Shown here piece after piece: positions 53,732 to 63,946 of a stretch of 64,000 nt of DNA. The translations under genes and the position numbers were made by a program. A model generated the notes under the pieces. It made no database searches and was not told the origin of the DNA. It saw nothing but the letters and a program-made list of their open reading frames with translations. Within the stretch, counting starts at the first letter, position 1; each line of letters starts with the position of its first letter. The stretch spans positions 428,922-492,921 of the forward strand of contig CAJNDS010001802.1 in the NCBI GenBank assembly GCA_905221605.1. The letters are read 5' to 3'. This stretch comes from Symbiodinium natans. Its lineage: Eukaryota > Sar > Dinophyceae > Suessiales > Symbiodiniaceae.

Positions 53732-54682
53732 ATGGCCCAAGTACAGGCGCAGGGCACGTCGCAGGCCCACCTTGAAAGCGACGGAGAAGTCGAGGATGAA
53801 CTCGACGCTCGGCCAGACCTCACCGCGTGTCTCCCTGGATATTCTTACGAGGACGTCTTCATGCGCAGAGAGCGCACCTTCCCAGTGCAAGAGGGAGGTC
53901 CCCAGCTGCATGTCCTACAAAGGTTCATGGAGCTTGATGGTACAGCTGGTACAGTGTGGCCTGTCACGGAAGTGTTCATGCGAGAGTACCGGTCCCTTTT
54001 AGATCGAGGTCTCTGGGACGTTCGGGACAAGGGCGTGTTGGAGCTGGGTAGCGGTACCGGTGTTTTGGCCATGTTCTTGGCGTACCATCACGCAACTAGG
54101 ATTCCCAGAGGTGCCCTTTCCTTCTTCTCCCTTTTTCAGGTGCTAGTCACTGTTACCTAGTCTCTTGGAGTCCCATAGCTCAATCAGAGCATTCCTGCCG
54201 TTTGCATGTCTGGCCGTACAACCAAGGCAAAGGGAGTTGTAGCCACGGATGTCGGGGAGGGGCTGGACCTGCTACGAAGAAACCTCTCCCGCCAAGAGAA
54301 CGTAGCCGCCCTGGGCAGTCGTCATTCGGCCTTGCGAAGTGCCCAGCTGCGGTGGGACGAGGGTGCCGCCGAGGATCTTGCCCTGATCCGTAGCGATTGT
54401 GACAGTGAGGATGGCTTCCACCTGGACACCGTGATCGTCTTTGATGCCCTGTACAACCAAGATGCGCTGGGGTCCCTCTGTGAGGTGATCAGGAGAATCA
54501 GCGACCTTTTTGGGTCAGTTCGAGCTCTCGTGGTAGGATACCAGGATCGGCAGCCCGAGGTGGAGGCGCGAGGACTTCACATGGTACAGGAGGGCTTTCT
54601 CGCGGGAGAAAGCGGGCGCGTGAGGCGGCTCTTCGATCTTGCGCCAGTGCATGCCATCATCATCGAGAAGATGTCCCCCTAG
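53732..54682 (+). CDS. METTL21/Methyltransf_16-type protein methyltransferase, two exons
   Basis: Exons 53732-54110 and 54237-54682 join through a GT-AG intron of 126 bases (CCCAGAG|GTGCCC, AAAGGGAG|TTGTAG) to give 274 residues, a usual length for the family. It has a Rossmann-type S-adenosylmethionine fold: GTVWPVTEVFMREY (73-86) matches the family's W-P entry helix, VLELGSGTGVLA (102-113) is motif I, VATDVGEGLDLLRRNL (128-143) places the acidic D131 at the end of beta-2, and DALY (196-199) matches the D/E-x-x-Y motif of lysine methyltransferases in this family. Residues 1-40 are acidic and probably disordered. The first ATG in the frame was chosen; the reading frame remains open upstream without one. 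Such enzymes methylate lysines on chaperones, elongation factors or histones; the substrate here is unknown. Neighbours on both sides are exons of the modular-protein type. Confidence 0.8.
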
Positions 54683-55268
54683 CTCGCCCCCTGCTGCAGG
54701 GGAACAGGTTGGCGGCAAAGTACAAGACTTCGACTTCGACCATCTTCATCTCCTGCGAGGAGTATGTAGCGGCTGTGGTGGCGGCCGACTCTTGTGGTTC
54801 TTGAATCCAGCGCCGCCTTCTTTTGGAGCGTTGCGAGAAGGGCCTCGTGCACCTGGGGAGTGATCCACGGCTGAGGTGGAAGGCATCGGATTGAAGAAGT
54901 TCCGAGCGCAGAACCTGAAACCTCACAAGCAAAGAAGAGTCGGCCGGACAGGGCCGGAGTCTGTGGGGTCCGGCTACCTGCCATAAAGGGAACCCAAAGA
55001 ACAATGTGTACTGTACCTGGTCCCTGAGTGGTTAACAATATGGAGGCGCGTTGTTTCTCGCGCCAGGCTTCTTCCAGTGCGAACCCTGCACCAAAATTTT
55101 AAGGGTCCGCCTGATTGCCGTCCCTGCACTAGTTATCTAGTTGGAGCACTCGCATCTCGCATCTTGCGCAATGCAGATTCATGCAGTGGGGACGTTGAGA
55201 TCCGGGGCACGTGATGTTAGCTGTGTGCCGAGCTGCTCGGAGCCCCCACACCCCGAAACCATCAGAGA

Positions 55269-55353
55269 CCTAACCCTAAACCCTAAACCCTAAACCCTAA
55301 ACCCTAAACCCTAAACCCTAAACCCTAAACCCTAAACCCTAAACCCTAAACCC
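55269..55353. repeat. Interstitial telomere array (CCCTAAA)n
   Basis: About 12 nearly perfect units, downstream of the methyltransferase; an opposite-strand block (TTTAGGG, TTTAGAG) lies at 55466-55497. From 54683 to 55571 no gene is seen. Confidence 0.95.
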
Positions 55354-55571
55354 GACCTTCTGTGACCCAGGCAACGGCCTCGTTGGCTGCGACTCAGAAG
55401 AGGTGGTGGCCGGCAGTGGCCGAAGGCTCCGGGGATTTGGGGCTTTGGCAGTAGGAGTTTGGACTGAGTTTAGGGTTTAGGGTTTAGAGTTTAGGGTTAT
55501 TCTGCAGATGCTTGTTTCAAGCTTGGCCTCGCTATTTCACTTTCGGGCTGGTGGCCCCCGGAGCCTTCTAG

Positions 55572-55641
55572 GAACATTGTGAAGATCACCCTCCCCACGG
55601 AGATGAGCAGCATCGATGAGACGACCACGCACACCATCAAG
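55572..55641 (+). CDS. Exon candidate, modular protein
   Basis: After 'gagccttctag'. Reads NIVKITLPTEMSSIDETTTH then TIK, with an ATCAAG|GC donor. N-I-V-K-I-T-L is the locus strand motif. Phase 2 to 0. Confidence 0.52.
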
Positions 55642-55724
55642 GCCTTGCAGCCTTCTTCCATTTGAATTCCAGGGTTTTAGACGAAGATCCAAGTGTTCCT
55701 TCACGCATGATCAATTCCTGGCAG

Positions 55725-55752
55725 ATCAGCGGCTTGACCCTCCCCATGCAGG
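55725..55752 (+). CDS. Microexon candidate
   Basis: After 'caattcctggcag'. Reads ISGLTLPMQ; GC donor. Too short to be sure. Confidence 0.28.
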
Positions 55753-55782
55753 GCTTCTTCGCCACACGGGCCTGCAGCTTAG

Positions 55783-55855
55783 GATCTGCATGATCCTTCA
55801 CAAGTCGGGGCAGAACATGATTTTGCACAGAGAGTTCTCGACTGAGCACTTGAAG
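55783..55855 (+). CDS. Exon candidate
   Basis: After 'ctgcagcttag'. Reads ICMILHKSGQNMILHREFST then EHLK, TTGAAG|GC donor. Contains Q-N-M-I-L, similar to the N-x-M motif. Confidence 0.36.
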
Positions 55856-55954
55856 GCGATGTAGCAAGACACCCTGATGCGAATAATCTTCAGTTCAGTA
55901 CATCAAGGGGCGATGGAGTTGCTAGGCCGCTTTCGGTACAGGCCGAATGCCAGT

Positions 55955-56122
55955 GTAGGTTCGCACCCAGGCAGGTTCGGAACCCAGATTCGAACAACCT
56001 GGGTCAATTAATTTGGGGTTTGAACCCAGGTTTAACGTAGGTTCGAACTGGAGTTTTGAACCTGAGTCAATGTGCTAGAAGCTTGAACCTGAGTTTGAGA
56101 ACCGGGTTCCAACCTGGGCGCG
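55955..56122. repeat. Imperfect GGTTCGAACC-type repeat cluster
   Basis: About ten copies of a partly palindromic word, such as 'aggttcggaaccc', 'tttgaacccaggttt', 'aggttcgaact' and 'ttgaacctgagtt', at 10-25 bp intervals. It resembles tRNA B-box sequence, but no tRNA fold is present. Confidence 0.7.
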
Positions 56123-56145
56123 ATTGCAAAACCCCGTGCTGCCAG

Positions 56146-56203
56146 TTTGGCGTTCAGCTGACGCGGCCCGACGACACGGCGCCCTACTACATCCAGTCCT
56201 CAG
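56146..56203 (+). CDS. Exon candidate, modular protein
   Basis: After 'gtgctgccag'. Reads FGVQLTRPDDTAPYYIQSS; very high GC third positions. GA-type donor. Directly follows the repeat cluster. Confidence 0.46.
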
Positions 56204-56353
56204 GATTCCATCCAGACTCTCAACCCTAAAGTTTTCATTCCGAGGTCAGCAGGTTCAACCACAGGGAACCCCGAGCTAAGCTCTGCAGGAATCGCTTTAA
56301 GTGCCGCCGTACACTAGTAACTAGCCCCGCAAGCTCTAACTTCGGGTTCGCAG

Positions 56354-56417
56354 AAACACGAGTTTCGATGGCTGCCAGGACTCATCATGAAGGTCCCGGA
56401 GCCGGGAGCAACCACAG
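56354..56417 (+). CDS. Exon candidate, modular protein
   Basis: After 'cgggttcgcag'. Reads KHEFRWLPGLIMKVPEPGAT; CACAG|GC donor, or runs to a TGA at 56438. Confidence 0.45.
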
Positions 56418-56911
56418 GCCCGGCAAAGATTCTGGCATGAGGTTGAGGGTTTACGGTTCAGGGAGCTCTGAGGGACCGCGCTGGATTTTAAACCACGCGC
56501 CAGGGGGTCTGCATGCGGCGTGCATGGTGACAGGCCGCCTTGTCATCAGCGACCGCTCTGGCTATGGGCCCCTGCCGTTCAAGGCATCTGCAGACTCTGC
56601 TGTGCAAGCATTCTGTGCAGCATCACGCTTGAAAGGCTCGTCGGAATCCAGGGCAGAAGGAGTCTAATGCTGCAGTACAGCACGGTTGGGGTTTTGTGTG
56701 TTTCAGGAGTGCCGAACGCAGACGAGCTGGGAAGGGGGTAATTTTCGCCTGGAACTCTGGCACCGCTGCACCAATAATTGTTGCTGTCCGGACATCTTTG
56801 CCTTGATCAAACCGCTCTGACGTGCGACTTGTTATCGTGGTTGGAACCAGTCGCACAATTAGTTACACTGTCGCTCCGAGTGCCCTCATGAAATGGCAGC
56901 CCCTATGGCAG

Positions 56912-56959
56912 GGAGATTCCAGCAACGTGCTGTACTTCCGCTTGAAGCTTGGGGCCACG
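56912..56959 (+). CDS. Exon candidate, modular protein
   Basis: After 'ccctatggcag'. Reads GDSSNVLYFRLKLGAT, GT donor at 56960; aligns by eye with GNDKNNLMTIKLAGA at 38853. If not spliced it stops after VRPTE. Confidence 0.52.
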
Positions 56960-57878
56960 GTGCGGCCCACGGAGTGAAGTGACCTCTCTTTTGCTCAGTT
57001 GCAGGGGGGGCCTAGTTTGTGGATAAAGCGGAGGGCGCTACATTAGATACTTTATGGCATTGCAGGAGCTATAAGGGTTGTAGTGGTTCATAGGGGTTGA
57101 GGACTTCTCGCCGGGCGAGAGCTGGCAGTTGCAAGAATGAGAGCAGGCGCAGTTTTCAAGCAACCCTGAACCCGAAACCTAAACTCCTAAACTTGTGCAA
57201 ACAAGGGATCGGCGCATTGCCTTTGATACGGTAGATCATGAATCTATGCTAATCGTGCTAGAGTGCTTGGGAGTACTCCGCCAATAGGCGGATGAAACAA
57301 GTTAATGTACACTGACCAAGTTTGTCTGCGCAAGGGCACCAGAATGCAGGCAAGGTATCCGCCAAACATGCCCCTTTCAGCCCTTACTCGTTGATGGTCT
57401 GGACGTGGATATTTGTTAGTCTACGCTTGACCTTGAATGAGCTGGTGACACCTTGTTACGCACTGATACTAAGTCCCCGTTGGCAGATATGTGCGTTGTA
57501 GGTGGAGGCAACCCTGTATGGAAAAGGGACAAAAACAACAAAACAGCATACAGAACCTCTGGCGGTACACCGACTACTCCCCCAGGTTCGCCACTCCGAT
57601 CTTGTTACGCAACCCACCGATTCTTTGGGAACACAGCTCTCTTGGGGATGCGGCACGAAACATGCTATGGAGGCCAGAAAGCAAACTGCCCCATTTCTTC
57701 TATGAAGTGATTTGTGGGCTTAATACCCTCAGGTTGGAGGTTCATTGCCAGCGGGGCGACCATGGAAGGGATTAGTTTCTGAGGTCTTCCGCTCCGAACA
57801 CGCGTTCCTGTGTTTCCTGCACGACATGTCACAACTGTTCCATGCACCAAAACTCTGAGGTGCGTATGGCGGCCGTAA

Positions 57879-57943
57879 GCACCCTAAACCCTAAACCCTA
57901 AACCCTAAACCCTAAACCCTAAACCCTAAACCCTAAACCCAAT
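57879..57943. repeat. Interstitial telomere array (CCCTAAA)n
   Basis: Nine perfect units, 30 bp before the next exon candidate. Confidence 0.96.
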
Positions 57944-57970
57944 ATTTTAAACCACCTTTGCACTGCCAAG

Positions 57971-58035
57971 CTTTGGAACGTCGGCCGGAACAATGCGGCC
58001 TCCCTGACCATCAACTTGCTCCGGACTCAGATGTA
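57971..58035 (+). CDS. Exon candidate, possibly terminal
   Basis: Reads LWNVGRNNAASLTINLLRTQ then M and TAG; or uses a GA donor after CTCCG. R-N-N-A-A-S-L-T-I-N-L is the locus motif. Confidence 0.43.
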
Positions 58036-58686
58036 GCGTTTTAAAGACACTTGCCCTGCCTGTTCCCGGGCAACCTAACTAAATAATAGTTTTGAGGTGA
58101 TTAGCGAAATAGCCCTTGAGGTGAGAGTCCCTGGGTTTATTTGACAACACCAGCGTATCGGTCCTTTCGAAGACGTGAACTGAGACCACTGGACTAGGCC
58201 CCCGAACAAACGGCCTAAAGTCTTCTTGTTGTCGGCTTTGCCTTGCAAGTCGCATTATTATTGGCAGTCGGTGTGCACCACCTTTTTCTCCCACAACCAA
58301 ACCTGAAACTCTAAAACCACAACCCCAAACCCTAAACCCGAAATCCCAAGGCCTTCGGGCTACGGCGCCTGCTCCGTGATCGGATCTGGGGCGCCCCCGA
58401 TGGAGCGGCTTTCTGTTTTACGGCCAGGGTCATGGTAACATGGACTTGATGCTTGGCTCATTAGGTTGAGGGTTTAGGGTCAGGTTGCAGGGTTTTGACT
58501 GGTAAAGCCACCCCGTCCCCTCCCTGATGCTTGTAGCGCACGGCCCTTGCTGGATGATTACCATCTGGAGGTCAAAAAGGTATAGCCGGCCTAACAGCAT
58601 TAGGGCTTTTCGCCTGAGCTCGAAGAATGTGGTGACCCAACATATCTCCATTCGGAAAATGCAAGAGCAATTGAGTAAATACTTAC

Positions 58687-58696
58687 TATATATAAG

Positions 58697-58725
<29 letters not shown>
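58687..58725. repeat. (TA)n microsatellite
   Basis: About 17 TA dinucleotides. Confidence 0.9.
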
Positions 58726-58727
<2 letters not shown>

Positions 58728-59877
58728 GTACATATGCGTGTGTGGGCCCATGCATGTACGTACAGCCCCCTCCTCACAAGTTGTGGTTCTGACGTCAGGC
58801 TTTTCAACATGCCGAAGTTTCCAAGCTGCCAAGCTATTGAACCCTACCCGAAATGTCTGAACCCTATCCGAAACTGCAACCTTTGCTCTCCCCCCCCAAC
58901 GAATTTTCCAAATTCGCACCGCGAAATTGCCTGTGCTTTTCCAAGCTACAACTCAATGGTTGGCCCGGCTAGCGTTTGAAAACCGTGGCTGCAAAAACAC
59001 GCAGACTTCAATCAGGACAGGAATCTGCCGCAGTACTAGGTAGGCGCCTAGTACCAAGGCTTGGTTGTAGCCCAACACAGAGTCCTCACATCAAGCATGT
59101 AGATGATGTGTAGGTTGTAGGGCTTCGGGTTTACGATTGTTGCTTTGGCGCTTAGGTAACCAGCTTCAGTCAAGACAATCGGCAGCCGTTGGTTGTCATA
59201 CCGCGTGCAAGCGTGCCAAATTTTTGCTGAATGCAAGAGTAGCGTCACACAGCAGACAATGTAGGCGTGCTGTAGAGCAGAGGTGGCTGATCCGGTTTAG
59301 GGTCTTGACTCAAGCATTTAACCCTGGTGAGCTGCAGTTTTTTTGGCACGTCAGGCCGAGGTGCAAGTGTGGTTCATATCTTGCTCGACCTGGTTGGCTG
59401 CATGCATGCTCGCATGCAATCATCCATGCCTCCCTCCATCCGACCACATCATTGTGAACATGCCGTGGAAGCGGAAGAGTCCTGTTTTCTTGAAACGGCA
59501 CTGCTCTTTTGCTAAACAAGAACGCAGAATGATGCCACCTGCCCATGGCTCGGCTGCAGGACCTCAAAGTGTTCTTGCAGACCACTGGCGGATATGTCTG
59601 TGCCTTAGAGTTTTTTTTCAAAAGTGACCTTGTGACCTTGTGACCTTGGCGGTAACCTTGGCCGGTTTTGGCCTAGAATGAGGGAGAGCCACACGCGCGC
59701 ATGCATTTCGACAAGAATCCTGGGCAATGCTCAAACCCTCTCTGCTGCGTTGGGCTGTGCGTCAGTATCAGTATATTTCTCAGAAGACGCATATTCTTTA
59801 TGCCGCGCATTGCAACTCCTTGTGGAACTGAGGCTCATGAGAATACGCCCACAAGCCATCATCCTATATACTTTCAG

Positions 59878-59957
59878 CCCTAAACCCTATATAAACCCTA
59901 AACCCTGTATAAACCCTAAACCCTGCATAAACCCGAAACCCTAAACCCTAAACCCTG
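59878..59957. repeat. Telomere-type array with TATAAA insertions
   Basis: CCCTAAACCCT units separated by 'atataaa', 'gtataaa' and 'gcataaa': a 20-bp compound repeat in three copies, followed by plain heptamers. Confidence 0.88.
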
Positions 59958-59991
59958 TAACTCCGAACCCCTAGAAGTCCTCAGTCCTCAG

Positions 59992-60054
59992 ATCGACAAC
60001 AACCGCGGTGTTCTCGCAGTCTCTAACGACGATGGCGGGGCCCTTAGCCACGGG
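59992..60054 (+). CDS. Exon candidate, modular protein
   Basis: Twenty-one codons, phase 0-0, from 'cctcagtcctcag' to CACGGG|GTGCCT. Reads IDNNRGVLAVSNDDGGALS then HG. Confidence 0.52.
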
Positions 60055-60342
60055 GTGCCTTTGGGCGTTGTAGGCTTTAGGGTTTAGGGTTTAGGGACCT
60101 CGGGGGTTTTGGCTGCTTCGGGCTTGGGAGTCCGGGGCTTGTCTACTGGGAATCCGCCGTGGCCGTGACATTCTACGTGGGTTCGTCCTACGTCCTACTT
60201 CATTGCCCCCTTACGAGTGCTTCTCACAATCTATCCCCGGAGTTTAATAAGAAGGACGCCAAAAATAGACCATCAAGTCTAGAGAGCCACGTCCAAAAGT
60301 CATGTGAGCTGACGCCCACGACTTCGCAAAGACGCCCTGCAG

Positions 60343-60401
60343 GCGACTGGGCGAACTCCAACTTGATGACCTGTCAGTACGAGCTCTTCGCAAACAACCA
60401 G
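60343..60401 (+). CDS. Exon candidate, modular protein
   Basis: After 'acgccctgcag', CCAG|GC donor. Reads DWANSNLMTCQYELFANNQ, a clear second copy of the N-L-M-T strand motif. Confidence 0.55.
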
Positions 60402-60816
60402 GCTCGAGCCACGTGTCCGGCAGCCCCTGAATTCTAAAGCTCGAGACCCGGAACGCTGCAACTACAGGGCCCGAAGCCGAGGCTTCCCCATGTGAGCCAC
60501 TTGTGAGATCCGGAAACCTTAAACCCTGAGCCCTTTGCCGGTTCATGGGCGTTTATGTGTTTCGGGAGCCTCTAAGACAATTGAAGGACGCAGCCATGAT
60601 CTGTTGGATGGTAGCAGCAGCAATCCAAGACAGAAAGGACACCGGAAGGTTGAATCCCCTGCCCATCATCAAGAGAACGCTCCCAATATGAACTGTTCAC
60701 ATTATCGTACACTATAGTGTACTAGCAAGAAAAATATTTTGTATTGGGGGTTAACATCAGTCGCAGGAGGTCGAATCAAGCTGCTCGCCTGCTGCCTTGA
60801 TTCCCGCCATTCATGT

Positions 60817-60914
60817 GGGTGGTTGTCAAAATTATGGTCCCTTCCTTTTGGACCCCTATATAATTCGGCACCTAAATTTAAGGTTCCCCTAAAGGATCAT
60901 AATTTTGACCACCC
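60817..60914. repeat. Family-3 inverted-repeat element, full length
   Basis: Left 'gggtggttgtcaaaattatg', right 'cataattttgaccaccc', reverse complements with one small indel. The centre 'cccctatataattcggcacc' recurs in 53528. 'catgt' or 'catg' flanks both sides. About 98 bp, no coding capacity. Confidence 0.78.
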
Positions 60915-61045
60915 ATGTAGCCTTCTGTATTCGTGTCCACACTGCTGTCTAGGCGATGCGTTTTGTTTCTTTCCGGCATATCAAAAACCCCGGTGCCCCA
61001 AACCCAACCACCATGGCTCTTCCACAACCACGGATGATCCCGCAG

Positions 61046-61097
61046 GCGATCTACGCAGGCGGGGCATGGGAGTCTGATCCACAACCGAGCGAGCCCG
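61046..61097 (+). CDS. Exon candidate
   Basis: After 'atgatcccgcag'. Reads AIYAGGAWESDPQPSEP; GT donor at 61098. May begin further left in the same frame. Confidence 0.4.
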
Positions 61098-61531
61098 GTC
61101 AGGGTTTGGGACCTCTCTGGATTCAGGGGTATTCAGGAGTATTGCTTACCTGCCCTTGAGACCCTTCACATGTTGCGATGCTGCCTGACATGTGAACGAT
61201 TGCGACTACCTTACGAAGGACGGGCCTGGTGAGCTCCGCAATTTTGCCCAGGCATGGTGTTCTACGTGGCAGTTACAGTCTGGGCCGCGGGTAGCCGGGT
61301 AGCCACAGGGTCATGATCAGAGGCCGCGGAAGAAAGGTCTTCGTTTTTCTAGCCGTCAGGTCGCATGCATGCTCAGCATGGCAGCTTCTTCTAGAGCGTC
61401 TTCGTAGCATGTCATGATAGCTGTCATGCGCAGAGGCCTCTGGAACAGTCGAGCCATCATCTCGTTGCCTGCCCTTCCCCTGAGCGCCATGGTGGCCCTC
61501 AAGCCCCGAACCCAAACAAGAAGTGCCACAG

Positions 61532-61581
61532 CCGAGGTCGTCAACCCAACGAACGCCCTGCCGAAGACCGATCCCGACAAC
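61532..61581 (+). CDS. Exon candidate
   Basis: Reads EVVNPTNALPKTDPDN with GC-rich third positions; GACAAC|GTTCGC donor. The opposite strand carries a 141-codon open frame with poor codon texture outside this exon. Confidence 0.43.
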
Positions 61582-61771
61582 GTTCGCAGCTCAACCGCCT
61601 GTCGACCATAGCTTCGACGCGCAGATACGCACAGGGGCCAGGTTAGCATAGGTATAGTCAGTATGAGCGTGAGTATAGAAATTGTAGCTGGGACTATTAG
61701 GGCGTCTGTCTGAAGCAGCGGCTCCGGTTCTTCAGTAATGCCTGCATAACTCAAGTGCGGCCTCGTCGGAG

Positions 61772-61863
61772 GAGCTGACAATTAAGCTCAGCAGCCTTGG
61801 CCACTACGACCCGGAGGCTCTCAGGGACATGGGAGCAATCCTTCCAGTTGGGATTCCTGCGGA
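61772..61863 (+). CDS. Exon candidate, modular protein
   Basis: After 'cctcgtcggag'. Reads ELTIKLSSLGHYDPEALRD then MGAILPVGIPAE; GT donor at 61864. L-T-I-K-L matches M-T-I-K-L at 38853. Confidence 0.52.
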
Positions 61864-61922
61864 GTGTTGCGTGGAGCTAGGGGTCTTCTTGTGTTTATAG
61901 TGTTTAGGGTTCCACAACTTAG

Positions 61923-61997
61923 TTTGGACTCAGCGAGGGCATCACCGACCCAGCTCCGAAAGACATGCCGCCCGTCCCCTTCATCTCTCTGGCGGAG
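61923..61997 (+). CDS. Exon candidate, modular protein
   Basis: Twenty-five codons, phase 0-0. Reads FGLSEGITDPAPKDMPPVPF then ISLAE; GC donor. Confidence 0.5.
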
Positions 61998-62687
61998 GCC
62001 GGGTTCTTGTCACATGTTTACAAGGTCTCGAGGTGGCTTGAGACGATTGTTTTGGGTTGGGGTTCTGGCTGGGTGGTTGACAGACCAGGGAAGAGAGGTT
62101 CAGCTCGTGCAACGTGATGCGAAGCGCTAATTGCAGTTGCACCCTGCGAAAGTGGGATAGCTTCTTGCGCAAGTGTCACCATGTGCCCTTTTGCATGCCA
62201 GAGCCTGAACGAATTGGGAGCTCTCCTGCCATGTAGGGCTATCCTGTTCGCGTCGCTCCGAGAGAGCGAACGAGTCCATGAGCACAGTGGGGTTGGTAAT
62301 TTGCGGTTATCTCCTCCCTAAAGTTGAGGCAAAGCCGATTCAGGGTGCAGGGTTGAGGTTCTGGATGCAGAGTTCCAGGTTGAGGTCCATGGACCCTATA
62401 CCAAACGCGGGCCTCCAAAACTGCAAGTCTGTCCAGTCTTCATAGCTTCCTTGTGCCTGAAGGAAGTGAAGGGACCCGTCTCATGATGTCCCTAACGCCC
62501 TAAGTTCATCCACCATAAACCCCGACCCTATAACCCGTGTGCGAAGGAGAAGGCGCTTGGACAAGACCTTTGGGCAGGCCGTGCTGCGACATGTGAGGGT
62601 TTAATCTAAGTATAGCTGGGAATGCGCCCCCCATTCGGGTCTGGTTCAGGGTAGTTCTACCTGCCCATCCCATCATGTTCTTTGCAG

Positions 62688-62729
62688 CTCTCCTTGGAAC
62701 GCTGCGATCGAGTTGCAGAGTCCCACCTG
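62688..62729 (+). CDS. Exon candidate
   Basis: Very strong acceptor 'ccatcatgttctttgcag'; donor CACCTG|GTTGTA. Fourteen codons, LSLERCDRVAESHL. Confidence 0.43.
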
Positions 62730-63018
62730 GTTGTAGATTTCACAACATCTGCCGGCTTCTCAGGAATTTGTTCCTGAGGGCGGGTGAGGGTGCTTCTCCA
62801 TAGAACTCCAGGCTAGGATGTCTTTGCGCGCGAAATCGGTTCCTCGGAAGTTGCTCTGAGACTTCCAACTCCCTGCTCCAGGCAATCCGGCCATCATCAA
62901 CATGCTCTCGGAGGACTGTCGCGGCTGTTAAAAACAACCCCAACAAAGAGGATAGGCCCCCATGAGCCCTCGACAGCGGTCTTCAGCAGGACTTCCAGCA
63001 AGGCTCAAGTATGTGCAG

Positions 63019-63105
63019 AGGGCCGAGGATTTCGGGTTCGGCAGCTTGAGCATTCAATCCACGTTGCCTCCCGCGAGTGGCGCGAATCGCAGGGAGTCAC
63101 GAGAA
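63019..63105 (+). CDS. Exon candidate
   Basis: Twenty-nine codons, phase 0-0, ending CGAGAA|GTGAGG. Reads RAEDFGFGSLSIQSTLPPAS then GANRRESRE. Acceptor 'atgtgcag' is weak. Confidence 0.38.
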
Positions 63106-63162
63106 GTGAGGCCCGAACCTCAAGCGAACCAGCGAATCACCGGCGTAGCTTGAAACTTGAAC

Positions 63163-63196
63163 CCTAAACCCGAAACCCTAAACCCTAACCCTAAAC
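63163..63196. repeat. Interstitial telomere-type array (CCCTAAA)n
   Basis: Five units with CCCGAAA and CCCTAA variants. Confidence 0.8.
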
Positions 63197-63862
63197 GACA
63201 TGGGCACACACAGAGGCCGGCTTGTTCACGCATCTTGCCCACGTTGCGTCACCGACAGGGCCCAGAGCCTACGCCCGTGCCCTGCGCCAATGACTACTTA
63301 GCCTAAGCAGATTCCCAAGCAATCCTCTTGCACCAGTAGTCTAATCTCTCCATGATGCTGCCATGAACAACCAAAGAGGCAATTCTAATGAAACAGACCT
63401 CTACCATCTTCTACCCTAAAGTTAAAGTACCCTGAGCAGGAGCTGGTACAGCCCTCTAGCTTCGTTCGCAGCTGCTGCGGGCCGAACTTCGACACTCGGC
63501 GTGAGGAGGCTCTCGACACATCCACCCAGGGCTCGTAGGATTCATGGAGGGTAAGCGGAACATCATACGATAAAAGATCGCGCCGCGCACCTGATATTGA
63601 CACTGCGAGCGCTTTGTGGCTGAAGGGACAGCAGCTAGGAAAACAAGAGGACATAGCTGCTCTGATTTGGACCCTTTTTTACCGGCAGCCTGTGATGCTG
63701 GGCTGATGCCCACCATGGCTTCCTTCTGGTCAGGCATTCCTGCTCATCTTCTTCCGCACATCGACATATGTTGGCCGCGAGCTCAACATGAACAACCCTC
63801 AACAGCCCTCAACTGCCTAAACTCCCCCCCCCACCTCGTTGCGCTGCGTGGGAGATCTTGAG

Positions 63863-63946
63863 GTCAGAACGGCTACGTGGTCTTCGACGCCCCCAGCGGC
63901 TTCGACTTTGGCCCCAACTGTACGGCCAGAGACCTCCCGGAGTCGG
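63863..63946 (+). CDS. Exon candidate, modular protein
   Basis: After 'gagatcttgag'. Reads GQNGYVVFDAPSGFDFGPNC then TARDLPES: strand, Ala-Pro-Ser-Gly-Phe loop and Cys. GT donor at 63947. Last exon seen before the window end. Confidence 0.52.

Noticed and set aside
61356-61781. 141-codon minus-strand frame with hydrophobic stretches resembling membrane helices
   Set aside because: Half of it is AT-rich with codons unlike the rest of the window, and the other half is antisense to a good + strand exon. Kept only as a possibility.
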